Assembly: GCA_030512295.1 (NCBI GenBank) | Contig: JAULSR010000003.1 | Location: 1,612,001-1,676,000, forward strand | Length of the DNA: 64,000 nt | Source of the DNA: Bombardia bombarda | Taxonomy: Eukaryota > Ascomycota > Sordariomycetes > Sordariales > Lasiosphaeriaceae | Direction: 5' to 3' | Shown: one piece after another, positions 27,146 through 40,272 of the stretch | Numbering within the stretch: position 1 is the first letter of the stretch | Layout of the letters: every line of letters starts with the position of its first letter | Program-made: the position numbers and the translations under genes | The notes under the pieces: generated by a model | Seen by the model: the letters and a program-made list of their open reading frames with translations, nothing else | Database searches by the model: none | What the model was told of the DNA's origin: nothing

Positions 27146-29364
27146 ATGGCCGCCATTCCAATTCACGCCTCGTCATCCCGCTACGGGTCAGGGAGGGACT
27201 ACAACTACAACCCTCTCCCGTCCATATCTACCCACGATGGTGGCTACTCCAGAGGCCAGTTTGGACGTGCCAATCCCCTCCACGACACACTTTCCTCCTC
27301 AAACCCAATGGCAATTCGCGGCGCAAACGACTTTCACGTACCCCCCCCGCTACCGCCACCGAGGCTTGCCCCAATCAGCGGTCCGATCGACCCGGGCGTG
27401 CAGCATTTCAAAGAAAAACAATACGAGGATCGGGGGAGCCCTTTAAGCGATTCTTTTGGGCTGAGCTTTACAAAACAGCAACCTGCGAGGTTCCGAGATT
27501 TCCCAGATGAGGGCTATCAGAGTCTCGAGAGCAACAGGTTCGTTCATCACCACGACGCCGTTCAAAAGAGTACCGTCAATTCTCCAAGGCGACCCATAAT
27601 ATTACCCCAGACGGAGTTGTTGAACCTGACTGACCGTGTTGTGTTATCTTGCCCAGATCCTCAATTTCTACTTCTTTCGCAAAGCAAGCTATGAAGAACC
27701 CGCAAGGCGTTCAAAAGAATCCAATTGACAAGTCAATGCTTAATAAACTAAATGGAGGCGGTAGACGTTCACATCTTGGTGGACTTAGCCAAACGTTCAA
27801 CGAGCCCACCGCGCCCTCCCGCGCCCCTCCTAGCCAGGTCTCAACCTTTTCCCTACCGAACAGATCCAAAGCCTCGGCTTTCTTCGAGTCGAGCTCCGGC
27901 TTCACAAAGTCGCCAATCTCCATGCCGGCCATGTCCCCGGCCCACAGCGCCTTTAGCGCTGCAAGCTCCAATGCTATGGACTACCGCTCGCCTCTGAGTG
28001 CTGAGGTGGGCGATTACGACCGCTCGCCGCTCCCGCGATCTCGGCGGACAAACAGCGGCTCTGTGCCAGACGACGCTACGATCTCGACGCAGGGGAGCTA
28101 CGATGCTCGGGAGGATGATGAATTCCCAATGGAGACTTCGCGCATGCGCAGCTTGAATATCGAGGACCGGCGGGAAAGAGAACGGGAAAGAGAAAGGGAA
28201 AGGGAGCGGGACAGGGAAATGGATTACTGCCAGATTGGTCAGAAGCGCCGCGCATCCTCCCCTCCGAGCGACGACATGCCGCTACCAAACGATCTGTTCA
28301 GGAGGAGGGACGGCGGGATCTTGTCCAGGGGGTCGCCTATCCCGAGGCTGCAGACCATCTCGCAGGGTTCTGTCCCGAACATGTCGTCGACGGACCGCAG
28401 CAGGAACTTCACGAGCAGCTTGACGGCGGGGTTGTCCTTTGGACGCCGCTCGCCCAATGCGCTATCGCCGGGAGGCATGTCGCCAATTGATTCGCTGAGC
28501 GGCGGCAGCCCCTACGCTACGCCCATCAGTCTCACCGCTTCTCCGCGATCTTCAATCGGCCGGTCAGCTGCGGCGCAGCCGCCACACCAGAGAACGCTGA
28601 GCGAACAGGCGATGGCGGGGCACAATAGCCGGTCAATGTCGTCCCCGCGGAAGCTGGCGGAGATTCCCAAGAACCCCAGCAGCCTAGTGGCTGCCAAGCT
28701 CAAGGGCCCGTACATGTGTGACTGCTGCCCAAAGAAGCCGAAAAAGTTCGAGACGGAAGAAGAGTTAAAGTAAGTCTAAACACCCCATATCTTCATACTT
28801 GGCAGGGTTTTTTGTTGCCCTTTTATGCATGGCCCCAATTGGGATGGATTTGCCATGCATTTCTTTTGGTAGAGTTCTTAACTGCCGGGATGTGTCTGAC
28901 CTCTTTCCCTTTTTAGATTGCATGAAACAGAAAAACAGTACGAGTGTTCCTTTTGTGGGAATCGCTTCAAAAACAAGAATGAGGCAGAGCGTCACCAGAA
29001 TTCGCTCCACGTGAGGCGACACAGCTGGTCCTGTTCTGCTCTCACCGGCTACGAGCGTGCATTCCACGACAGCACAGTCCGGCCAGGCGAAGGCGATACA
29101 TGCGGTTACTGCGGAGAAGAGTTTCTCAGGACCGGGCGGAACCAGGGCACGCCTTACATCACCGACCAGGACTGGGAGGATCGCATCCACCATCTGCAGG
29201 ACGTTCACAAGTTCCGCGAGTGCAATTCGAGCAAGAAGTTTTACCGTGCGGATCACTTTCGCCAGCATCTCAAGCATAGCCATGCTGGGACCAGCGGCAA
29301 GTGGACAAACATGTTGGAGAACGCGTGCATGTTGGAGGAAGACCCGCCCGTTGGGGTGAGGTGA
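27146..29364 (+). CDS. C2H2 zinc-finger protein, probable transcription factor
   Basis: Three exons by my model: 27146-27537, 27657-28769 and 28917-29364, giving 650 residues with phase preserved at both junctions. The first donor is the non-consensus GTTCGT, but a CTGAC branch site and the reading phase support it. Residues 1 to about 480 are Ser/Pro-rich and probably disordered, with a run of alternating Arg-Glu near the middle. The C-terminal ~160 residues carry the fingers: a Cys-rich start (CDCC), a canonical C-x2-C-x12-H-x4-H finger beginning YECSFC, a wider C-x2-C module beginning TCGYC and a final His-rich module ending HLKHSH. The second intron falls just before the canonical finger. 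The family suggests nuclear DNA binding; the target is unknown. The long leader and isolated position fit a regulated gene. Confidence 0.85.
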
Positions 29365-32014
29365 AACTGCCAACTTTGTCAGTGAGGGCGGCTCAAAATG
29401 AACACAAACGACCCCGACTGTTGAAGCCAACCAACCAACCAGCCTTGGCAAGTTGGGTTGGAGTGCGCAAGTTGACCGCAGCCACTTGCAAACGACAGTC
29501 ACGACAGTTTATCCACTTGCAGAGCTCGACCAGTTCGAGCTCCATGCAGCCAGACGCATTCAATTGGATTAATATGGGGGGGTTTTTTTTTTTTTTTTTT
29601 TTTTTGGTTACCCCAATACAACCAAAAGTCGATGTCACCATCTCTTCAACGTCCACGTTCTGTCCTAGAATGCAGTCGGCGGATAAAATCTATCTTGCAT
29701 ATCTTCTCATCGTCTTGACTGCGGCGCAAGTGTGATGCTGCTCACGTTGTTTTGAGCGACCAAACCCCTCCTTCGATTGGAGCGTATACGGTCTTGATTG
29801 ACGAGTATGTAAGGCCCCCTTGCAAGGTTGGTGTACAATCTGCATCGACTTAAATGTTGCGTGTGTGGAGGAGGATTCCGCTATACTGCACTCCAGCGGC
29901 GCGAACAGTCAGGCGTGGTCAGGCCTTGGACGTCTAGGTTTGGGGGCCGAAATCTTTTCAGTTACTATTCAAGCACTCTGGACGATGAGTGAGAGCCACC
30001 TACCGATCGACAAGCAGCACACAACCTACCTACCTAGCTGTTCCATCCTGCTGTCCAGATGGAGCATCACTCATACGCCTACCCACCGTCTTTTAAGACG
30101 ACATGTGGGGGCCAAGAACAACCCGTCGCCGTTTTATCAGGGCTTATTGCGTGTCACGTTGTCAGCTTACTCGGCTCATTTACTGGCTGCAATATACTGA
30201 CTGCGGATGATGAGGCCGTGTGACGATGCATGTATGGTGCACAAGCGTGGCAGAGCCAGAGCCTGAGCCTGAGCCAAAGCCAGAGCTCTTGGTACAGTCC
30301 ATCGGCGTCAGTCAGCTCACTACATATAGCAGTAGCCGCCGGCACCGACTTTCCCGCTGACGGATGGACGGGTCGGGTATGCGCTGCCTAGATGGTGCGG
30401 CCGTGGTCGAATATCGGGGAGACTGCGAGAAGGAAACCCGGCCGTCTATTTGTCTTTGTGGGTGGATGACACTATCACCCGCATTCGCACGCGCAAAGCT
30501 TGCAACGGGGTACCGTTAGTGCACGCGCCAACTGGACTAACATCAGGCAGGGGACCGCGTCCTTTTCTCATGCCTCCAACATGCATCTTATGGTTGGGTC
30601 CGTCAGTGTTGCAATGCAGGGGTGGGCCCACCTCTGTTTTGGGCAAGGCCGTTGCATTTTTACCTCTACAACAAATCAAAGTAGCGGTCGGTCGCCTTCC
30701 TATTTGATGCAGCGGCCTTGTGCATCCAAATTATCTCTCGGCTTCGGTGCCGGTGCCGAAACACGGGTGCCTGCTTCTTCAAAACGGCCTGTTGCGGGGC
30801 TGCTGCCAGCCGACGGACGTGGCATCTGACATAGTCCATTTCGGCCCAATCGTCGCCAATCTGTGGACATCTGCGCGTCATGCTGCGTTATTCCCTCTCC
30901 GAGATTGTGCTCCCTGCAGAAGGCCGTCTCCTATGGTGGCGACGGGGCGTTCGGGGGGTGTTGCGCCGGGAAGCGATATTCTTTTAATGTCAGGCAAGGC
31001 CTGGCACAGTCGTTTTTTGTAAATATTTATATTGTTCTTTGTATTGCCTGTTCTGTCTTATGTGCTGCCTGCATTATCACATTGTTACAACATTTTTCGT
31101 GGCTCATTTCCATTTGCAATTGTCATCGTTTTGTCTTGCGAAGCATCTCGTCATTATATCGACTGTTTTTGGTCTCGTACGCTATTTTTGTGTCGCGCTG
31201 TATCCATGAAGCATTTTGTAAGCGGCGAAGTGAGTTGATACCCAGGGGAGAGAGCTTCGTTATTTCACGCAACGGAGATATAGGGGAAACAGCCATGGGA
31301 GTTGAGTGGTTTGCTCAAATGGCGGGGTGGAACAATCGCAACTTTTCAACGCCTTCGTTGAGATTTGTACTTCTACATACATTCATAGGTGTGATCTACA
31401 CGCCACTGTATGACAGCTCGTTATTAAGCTGCCTTTATTTGCTGTTGAACTTTTTGACCATAAAATACGGATAGGCTGTGATCTAGACTTGAAAGACGGT
31501 GCATATGCTATGTGACAGCTACTTGTCTATTTCGGCTGACGATTTGACGGTTGCATTCATCAGCAGAGCTATAGGTATATATCAATGCCATTGATTTTGA
31601 TGAACTGAGCATCAATCAGGCTCTGGTCTGGTGTGGCCGCCACTCTCAGCCCTACGATGACGGGTGGCGGGACATCCCACCCTTTAGACGGAATGGACCG
31701 TCGTTGACAGGCCGAGCTCCCTCATGCCCCCACCATAGCCGCCCCTGATAGGTAGACTGCGGGGGTGCTTGAGGAGGCCGAGGGCCCAGTCGTTACCCCG
31801 CCATGGTTGCCTGGCTTTGGAGCTGTCAAAGAGGGGCAAAGAAAAAAAATCGACCAACATGGAGAACGTAGCGGGAGCAGTGTTCCTGTCAACCAATTCA
31901 GCGAGATTCCAGAAGTGACATACTACATGCGACTTAATAACATCTCGACGATCCGCACCAGCTTTTCTCTTACGCGCCGAAAACACCAGAACCGACCCAT
32001 ATTTGACCGCCGAG
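29365..32014. other. Intergenic, C2H2 gene to YVH1
   Basis: No supportable gene. A T23 tract lies at 29583-29605, shortly after the zinc-finger stop codon. A 203-codon open frame at 30863-31474 begins at a non-ATG codon, is Cys/Leu-rich and matches no family I know. Confidence 0.55.
29583..29605 (+). repeat. T23 homopolymer
   Basis: Twenty-three consecutive T, about 220 nt beyond the zinc-finger stop codon. A second T23 tract occurs at 37717-37739. Confidence 0.9.
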
Positions 32015-33428
32015 ATGGCGTTCCTAAATAGGATCAATGGGCCGGAGGAGCTTTACGTGGGAGGGTGAGTTTCATGGAATTGTTGCTGTCGCGACCTGCT
32101 GGATGCGCTTTACTGACACGACTTCAACCCGATCAGCATCTGGGGCATCCGTCCCAGCCGCCTCGTCACCGACAACAAGATCACGCACGTCCTGTCCGTC
32201 ATAAACTACAGGCTCGACGCCCAAGAGCCCCTCTACCGCGACATGCAGCACCTCAGCATCGACATCGACGACATGGAGGACCAGGACATCCTCGTCCACC
32301 TCCCCAAGATGGTGCGCTTCATCGAGCGCGGGCTCTACGGAGACGACTCGCCCGCCCTATCAGCAGCGGCAACTACAATTAAAGCTAGGCCAAACACCAA
32401 AAGGGCGCCCTCGTCATCAACACCCCCCTCCGACCCCGACGCCATCACGCCCGCGCCACCGCTCCCCCCATCAGCAGAACTCGCCCGCCTTGATCTCACC
32501 ACAACGACAGACGACCAGCAACAACCACAAGACCAAGAATCCCTCACACAGATCAAAAGCACCACCGCCGCTGCCCCAGGCGCCGTCTACGTGCACTGCG
32601 CCATGGGCAAATCCCGCTCCGTCACCGCCGTCGTCGCCTACCTCCTCTGGAAGCACCCGCACCGCTTCGGGCGGGCGGACCCCACAACGACCGCCCGCCA
32701 GGCCGTCGAGGCCGCAGTCAAGTGGGTGCGCGCGTCGCGGCCGATCGCCGAGCCCAACGACGGCTTCCTGCGCCAGCTCGAGCTGTTCTGGGAGATGGGG
32801 TGTCCGGCGGGCAGTGGCGACGCGGTCGAGCGCGAGCCGGCGTATCAGCGGTGGGTGTACAAGCGGGCGGTGGGGGACTCGGTGCGGGTGGGGAGGGCGC
32901 CGGATGTGTTGCGGTTTGAGGATGAGGAGGGGGTGGTGGTGGTGGTGGTGGTGGGAAGCAGGGGGGGAAGAGAGTGGGCTAGAGCTGAGGTGTAAGAAAT
33001 GTAGGAGGGTGCTGGCGACGAAGCAGTTCATCATTCCGCACCAGGGCAGGGGGAATGACGAGAAGAAAATGGAGTGTCCGCATTTCTTTGTCGAGGCGCT
33101 GTCGTGGATGCGGCCGATTTTGGAGGAGGGCGAGCTCGAGGGGCGGTTGGTTTGTGGGAATGGGAAGTGCCAGGCCAGCGTGGGCAGGTATAGCTGGCAG
33201 GGGTTCAAGTGCGGCTGCGGGGACTGGGTGGCGCCGGCGTTTTCGCTGCACAAGAGCAAAGTGGACGAGCATGTTGTGAAAGGGGGTGGTGGTGGGAGGA
33301 ACTGGAGTGGTGCAGGGGGTGATAACGGGGAGAGGGCGAAGCGGATGGCGGCGCTGGGGATCAGGATGCCGCCGCCGCCGCGGGGGGTGGGAGGAGGAGG
33401 TGGTGGGAGTGTCAAGGAAAATCTTTAG
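32015..33428 (+). CDS. YVH1: YVH1-type dual-specificity phosphatase (frame break in G-rich tract)
   Basis: Exon 1 is 32015-32064 (MAFLNRINGPEELYVGG), the intron 32065-32136, exon 2 32137-33428. The N-terminal half is a dual-specificity phosphatase domain with the P-loop HCAMGKSRS (catalytic Cys about 171, Arg about 177). A Thr/Ala/Pro-rich insertion of about 80 residues precedes the P-loop. The C-terminal third is the Yvh1 zinc-binding domain: LRCKKCRRVLAT, a CGNGKC pair and a KCGCGDWVAP segment. The two halves lie in different frames. The switch falls between G5 (32929-32933) and G7 (32961-32967), around a GTG microsatellite. Removing one G gives 446 residues. In yeast, Yvh1 helps mature 60S ribosomal subunits by releasing Mrt4, a role needing the zinc domain. 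A genuine disruption is possible but less likely, because the downstream domain is intact. Confidence 0.88.
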
Positions 33429-34525
33429 GGCCGGCTGTGCAGGATACTGCGAGCAACAATCGTCTTGTTTGATCAGGTACTGTGTTGTCTTGGTCGCCCA
33501 GGATTAGACTTGATCGATATTCTGGCGGTATTCAGTGGTTTCTTTCGGCCGGCTCTTACCGCGTCCTGATTTGGACACCGAAAAAAGGGAGAGAATGAAT
33601 CGCCGACAACCCACGGTATCCCGTTCTAGCGCACATCACGGTGATAAGTCGGTTGTTGCTGAAAGGGGGAAATGTGCCCAGATGAGACGGCGGACCGAGC
33701 CTTTGTGGCTGCGGCTTACCTCCCTATCCTACACAGTACGATGCCCGTTTTGCCTTACCTGCCCCGGCAAGCGCAGCCAGCCCGTGCCGTTCACCAGCCG
33801 TCCGCTAGCTGAAAAGGCTTGACGCTGCTGCTGACCGCTTTTTGCCTCGCGCTCGCAGTCTCGGCTTAATGGGCTGAAGGCCGAGTTGACGGTCTATGGG
33901 CAAAATGGCACCATGGGGACAAGACATTACTTCGAGCTGGTGAAGATTTGTTCGCTACCCCTGTATCGGGCAATCGCGAAAAGGACGTCTTCGAGCTATG
34001 TTATTTTTTCCCCATGTGAATTCCAGTTTCAGGGACCAACACCGGCCAGCCAGCCCTGTCCTGCTACCCAAGATCACACACCTACGTCACCGGCTTTAGT
34101 TGACGGAAATCACCAACCAACCTGACCCATAAGCCAGCCCTACCCTAGAATGTTCTCTCGCTCGCTCGCCGCTGCTGCTGCTGCTGCATACAACACTGTG
34201 CAACGGAGGAAACACACACTTATCCCGTACGAATGTAGCAACTACTTACTACACCGATCCCGCACCGAAAGACTCTGACCGCTCGGTGTTGTCCGGGGTA
34301 TGCATAAGCGGCGGAACCCCCCTGGCTGGCTGGGTCGCCACCGTCTGCTTGCTTGCTTGCTTGCTTGCTGCTACCTGCCTGTCCCTGATGAATTAATAGC
34401 GGCTCCGCTTTGTCTGCCTGCAAGCAAGCTCGCAAAAGCTGGGAACTTTTGCTCAGTCTCTAGCATATGCAGCCCAGGATACCGCTATTGGGCTACTACC
34501 TACACAGTATAGGGCGACTGGGGCC

Positions 34526-34547
34526 ATTGTACGAAGTACAGTACAAT
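34526..34547. repeat. Inverted repeat containing GTACGAAGTAC
   Basis: ATTGTAC (34526-34532) pairs with GTACAAT (34541-34547) around GAAGTACA. The core GTACGAAGTAC is identical to the inner part of the palindrome at 8785-8800. Confidence 0.75.
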
Positions 34548-37500
34548 ATGCAGCTGGCGGCATTTTTGAAAGCTTGGACAGCTGCATTTGTTCCTGGGAG
34601 CAGGGTCATGTTCAATGACGGGTGTGGCGGTCTGTCGGTGTGACAGTGTGACAGACGAAGGTATGTGCCTGGGATCCGGCTTGCTGACCCGGCTTGCTTG
34701 CTGACCCCGGCAATTATCAACTTGACTGCCTTACCTTACCTTTACCTGTCTGCATAAGAGATACAGGCATGTACGTCGGTTAGGCATGCTCTATTGGGTA
34801 ATCTGATGAGGGCTTTTTAGCATGTATGTGCTTTCAGGATTCAAGGTTCAAGATTAACATGATTTATGTTGAAGTGTGCTGCTGTGCGTCCCCGTTCTTT
34901 CGGCATCGAGCCGAACCAGTCAATGGAAGAGAGGTACGCATATCTGGTTACCTAGGCACGTGCTATTCCTCAAGTTCTGTCTACCTAAACATAATCTCCA
35001 ACCAGCAGACTTTTCGAGTTTGTCCGACGACCGACGGAGCGGCGGACATGTTGTGTCTCCAGCCCGTATCACGTTTTTCGGTCAATTTCCCATGGCTTCC
35101 GTTCCATGATGTGTTCAAGTTTCAATATCGCCACTCCACTCCACTCACCCACGGTGAAGGAAAGGAGTAAACTTCCAGTTATGGTCCTCGGTGATGGGCA
35201 TACCTGGGATTTCGGAATACCCCATACCCCGTATTTTCAATTTGTTTGGTAACTCGGACTGAATCGGGAAGCCTCTCCCGAGCATGTGGCCGAGAATCGT
35301 GCCGAAAGCACGGACAATGAAGAAAGCTATGCTGTGTGTTTGTCCCTGGTCCGCGCTGCGCCTGGCAGTGGATTAAACGTTACATCTAGATGATGTATCT
35401 ACAGTGCCTGTCCCTGTTTGTTTCGGGGACAGGCGGCTCTGCCGGACAGACGGAAGGAGGTGATCAATGGAGCCGGGTGGTAGGTAGTCCCTGAATATCA
35501 TGTACGTACATAGCAAGATGGGCGATCGGGGCCGGGCCTTGGCAAAGTCATGTGAAAGGGGAGAAAGTGTGAGGCTCGGGGCCCAGTATCCGGCATCCGC
35601 TCGCCAGACACGGGGCTTGGCTGCCCGGTTGGGGCTCCAGCTGGTCCGGCAGTTACTTGTTGGATTTGGGGGCCATTGTGTTTCTGGGGCATGAACCACA
35701 TTGATTGTCTATCGTGTTGAGAGATGTGAAGCTACTGTGGTTTTCCATACTGTGGGGGCGGATCGGACGGATCTTGCTTGGCTTGGGCGTGTTGTTTGCT
35801 CAAATCATTTCAGGGGTCGGAGTTAAGTGGAAAATAAAGGTACAACGACTTTTCGCCATAGAGAATTAATTGTGGAAATTAAGGGTTTGGTCCAGTGGCA
35901 GAATTGGATTGTATTGGGTTGTATTAGCGGTGGACATGCATTGCCTTTGCCCAGGTTTGTTGTGTTCCTTGTCCCTGTCCCTGATCCTTTGATTCCTGAT
36001 GCTCCTCTCGGCCATCCCCGATTGCTTGTTTGCTTCTTCTTCTTCGCTTCCTTGTCTGGTTTAGCCCTGGCCTGCTCTTCTTCGGACTCGGCTGCATGTG
36101 ACGACGCTGAGGGGTGTGTTTTATAAGGGGTGAGGCTGGGGAAGACTGGGGAGTCATGATAACGGCGGTGACAAGGGTTGGAAGGATGAGCTTGACTCGA
36201 TGTGTGTACTATCACGGCATATTGTGCTATACACAGTAATGCGGTGTACATAGAAATATTTGTTGTTGATAAGGCCTTGACTAAGGCGATCTGTGGGGTG
36301 AATAGGCTTCTTACACAAGCCTTTTACCAATATTTCGTACAACAGCATTTAGAAAGTTGATTTTGTATATTCACCACCGTTCAGCATTGATCCACCTTGA
36401 TTGGGTATTGAGGTGTCTCGCTAGGCACCCAGCCTTATAAGGTTGGACGGCATAAGCACATCACAGTCTTCATTGTCTGCCTTGGGTTTTATTGATTAGA
36501 CAAGTACGAGCCGGCCAATGACAAAACAGATGATTAGATGTTGGTGCAATGAATTACATAAGATCCAAGCGTGAAGGTGTAGATTACACAGTATTTGGGG
36601 GCAGTGAGTAAGAATCAACCCGAATTCAAATATGTCGATACACACTGGTTCCAAGAACTTATTTCCCAACCCCTCCCTTGTCTTTTTTTCAAATGCGGGT
36701 CTGGGTTAGGCAGCTAACTTTGCCGCCAAAGCTCCCATGTCATGGTCATGGATATCAGGCAAGGGCATTAGACAAGGCCCCCATGAACATCAGCAACCAA
36801 CGTCACTCAGGCATTTTGCCGTGCCGTTGTCACGCTTCAGCCATCCGTCACCATTCCGAGATTAGCTGAACCAGTCTGTCGGGTCCATATCCTTGTTCTT
36901 CCTTGCTGTCTCGATGCTGTCCGCACTTCTTTCCTCTTTTGGTCCCCCACCGACTTTCCCAAACAGCTCGTTTTTGTGATAAGAAAGGATAATGGTGATT
37001 GTTAGGCGAGCTCTTATTGACTACCAGGGAAAATCACTAGACTTAAGAGCTAGCTAGCAACTCTAATAACAGTTGAACTGTTCAGATTTCTGAAAGCAAA
37101 TTTAACCTTGTGTCCCTATTCGTTGCTGGAACTTGACTTAGGGTAGCAAGGAATAACGGAAGCTTTCCGCCTTTCTTCATACTGGCCAAGTTATTAACCT
37201 GGCAATAGTAGTGACTTTATGAGAACTGAAGTCAGGCCAGTCAGTGTCTTGGCGTCACGTTGCATGTCATGTTGCCAGTCGAGGGGGGCTCACCGTAGTT
37301 ATTTCCAATTAAGGAAGACTGCATGTTACGGTGGTTGAAAACGGAGCATTTATTCAGTGAGTATCCGTTACGTGCCCCCTCCCGTTCCTTCTTCTTTCAC
37401 GGCAGGCAAGATAAAAGATAACATTTGCCCACTTTATTGGCGCCAAGATAAACGCCCACACTCATCACCCGCCAACCGCCAACCGCGACCCTGTAGGGCT

Positions 37501-37716
37501 GACTAACCCACCAGTACCACGCCTTCTGTTCTGATGATGCTGTTGATGCGGGGAGCGAAAAGAAAAGACATGCATCTCTGCGGCCACAAGAGACCCTTGC
37601 ATCACAACTTCAATTTTGCCCGCTTGCATCCAATTATCCTCCAACATCCCATACTGGTTACTTTAAGTAATACACAGTTCGTCATGTACGGGTCAAATAA
37701 TCTGGCAATTTTCGTC

Positions 37717-37739
37717 TTTTTTTTTTTTTTTTTTTTTTT
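37717..37739 (+). repeat. T23 homopolymer
   Basis: Twenty-three consecutive T in gene-poor sequence, the same length as the tract at 29583-29605. Confidence 0.9.
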
Positions 37740-40230
37740 GGAACCAACAGGCGTCACCGACTTCGGCTGCTTCAATGTCTGCCGTACATCTGGGGCACGG
37801 CTGGCATAGTATGGTCCCAGATACATGCCTAAATGGCATCATGACGAGATCGATCGTCAGTCTTGGAACGGGAAGGATTAATGAACAGCATATGGACGCA
37901 CGACGACTGACCTTCCCTATTTGACCACCGTTGATTTTGGGTCCAGTCGGAACTGCATCGATAAAATTCCGTTCCATGATCTATCCCATGTGCAAAGGTA
38001 TGCCCAACAACAGCATACCTACCTAGATACCTGCATTATACAGTATGCAGTGCCAGCAACACCATGTCATGTCGTGCCTGCCACCTACCTGACATTACAT
38101 ATACGCAGTGCGCTATCCAGTCAGGAGAGAGACAAATACGCAACAGACAAACCGGCCATCATCATCCTTGAATGGAAGCAGCACCCGACAATTCGCATGT
38201 ACATCTTGGGTTAATAAATTCAAAGTGACACACAAAGTGATAAAATGATCATAATAATAATGAGCCTGTGACTTGGAATAGGTTTCGCTTACCCACACCG
38301 TTTCGAGCAGCTCATCAAGAAAAGGCATGTAAGCACTAGTCCACTTGTAGGGAATACGTGACTGGGCAGTTCCCCTCCGCGATTCATTCGTCATTCTCTA
38401 GTTTATCTTACCTACGGGATCCTACGCAGTTAATTAAGAAGACACCATCGTGGCTTCGCAAAGCCATCCTTGGTTAGGGACAGTCGACGGATATCAGGTT
38501 GTCATCTCCATTTGGAAAAGTTCTAAGCTTTACGTCCGAATGCCTGCCTGTCTGCCCTGTCGTCTGCCTACTCATGAACGCGGTGGGGAGGTACCAGTCA
38601 AGCATACCAAAGAGTAATGTTAGTAACCAACCGTTTTCGTAGGGCAGAAAAGCAAGCCAGACAAAGGTGACTCCATGATACGGATATTCTCCGTAATACT
38701 CACACCAAGGTATTCTGTAGGCTAGTAGCTAACCCCTTGGATGCAACCATGAGATAAAACGGCTAGACACACACACAGACACACACCACAGGCACACCAC
38801 AGACACATGTCGTTTCTCTCCGAGGTTCGCCCCATTCCCACATCCAACAACATTTCGTTTTCTCCTCCTCACCTGCAATGTTCTTTTTCTTTTCATTGTT
38901 TCTCTTCGCGTCACGTCTATCTGCTGCCTCTTACTCGCTCTCTTTCCCACCATCATGAACAGCACTACCACACTGCCTTGCACTGCACTGCCAACCTGTA
39001 GTTACACTACTTATTGTGAAACAAAATGGAGATGGAGAGCAACTAATAGTGTGGGTCACCTGTCACTACTACTTACTCTTCGTTACTTTTCTTTCCATTC
39101 ATTCCACACACCTTGATGATATGGGTTGTCATGCATCTATCGTGTGTGTTGCTGACGTGGTCATGCTGTTTGGCCCTCTTTCTCTCCTCTTGCCTCTCTT
39201 CTCTTCACTCCCCTCTTTACCCCAATCTCTTCGTATCCAATATGTACAAGACTTCGGAGACGAAAGTTGCTGTCTAGAAAAGGGGGCAAGTGGAATTGAG
39301 GGGGAGGTGGAAGACGTCAGGACTGACTGACTGGCTTGACTGAGCTGGTACAAAAGAAGGCAGGCTGGAGATCGGATGACGAGAAGGGGATGAGGAGAAC
39401 TAGGAGGGAGAAAAGAGGGGAGAGAGAGAGATCTGAGGATGCCACCCGGCGGCACAGCAAGGGACGGGCGGCAACTGACCTGACTCCCGAGGTGATCGTC
39501 AGCAGGGTAGGGTATGTAGTGTACTGTACTGCTCTGAGACGAAGCATAATACCAGGCAGATACGTTGGGCAGGGAATTTTCAGTCCAGTTAATACAGACA
39601 TAAGGTACAAATATAGATGATGTATGTAAGTAAACGGAGCTGCCATCTTGAACAACCCAAGCCCACCACCACCCAGCCGGAACCTCCCGTTTGTGTCGTC
39701 CAGTGTGTAGAGAAATCGGGGTTAATGTTATTCACGCCATTTACTTACCTAAGTCGGGTATTTTAATCTCTTTTAACACCATATATCCTGTAAGTCAACC
39801 GTGTCTCGTGCGCAGCAGTCTGGTACGGATCGGAGGGATGTGCCCCAAACCAAATTAGACCAAACCTAACAATCCAGTTCTAATCGCCGATAATCGCCGA
39901 TGATGTGCATAGATCCTTCGGGGGACGATAACCTTTCTCTTCCCTTCTTTTTTCCTTTGGGTGGGCGCGAAGAGAAAGACTGGAACAGCAAGGCGGGCCG
40001 TCCAAGATGGGGTGAAATGATGCCGTACGTATTTCGTATGCGTCTCCCGTGTGCAACCCATCCATCCATCCCACCTATCCTCTGTCACTGTCACTGTCAC
40101 TGCCCACCGATGGTAATATGTGCTGGTAGCTAAGCCATGTGCTGGGGATAAACGCCGCCGCCGTTGCCGCCCTGACGACAAGCAATAATTTTGCTAACCG
40201 CGGCATAAACCGTCAGTTTACCAGGGTAGG

Positions 40231-40272
40231 TGTGTGTGTGTGCTGTGCTGTGCTGTGCTGTGCTGTGCTGTG
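40231..40272 (+). repeat. TG dinucleotide and CTGTG pentanucleotide repeat
   Basis: A short TG run passes into about six copies of CTGTG. Confidence 0.85.

Noticed and set aside
30863..31474. 203-codon open frame between the zinc-finger and YVH1 genes
   Set aside because: It has a non-ATG start and a Cys/Leu-rich composition, with no family resemblance. It is probably chance.
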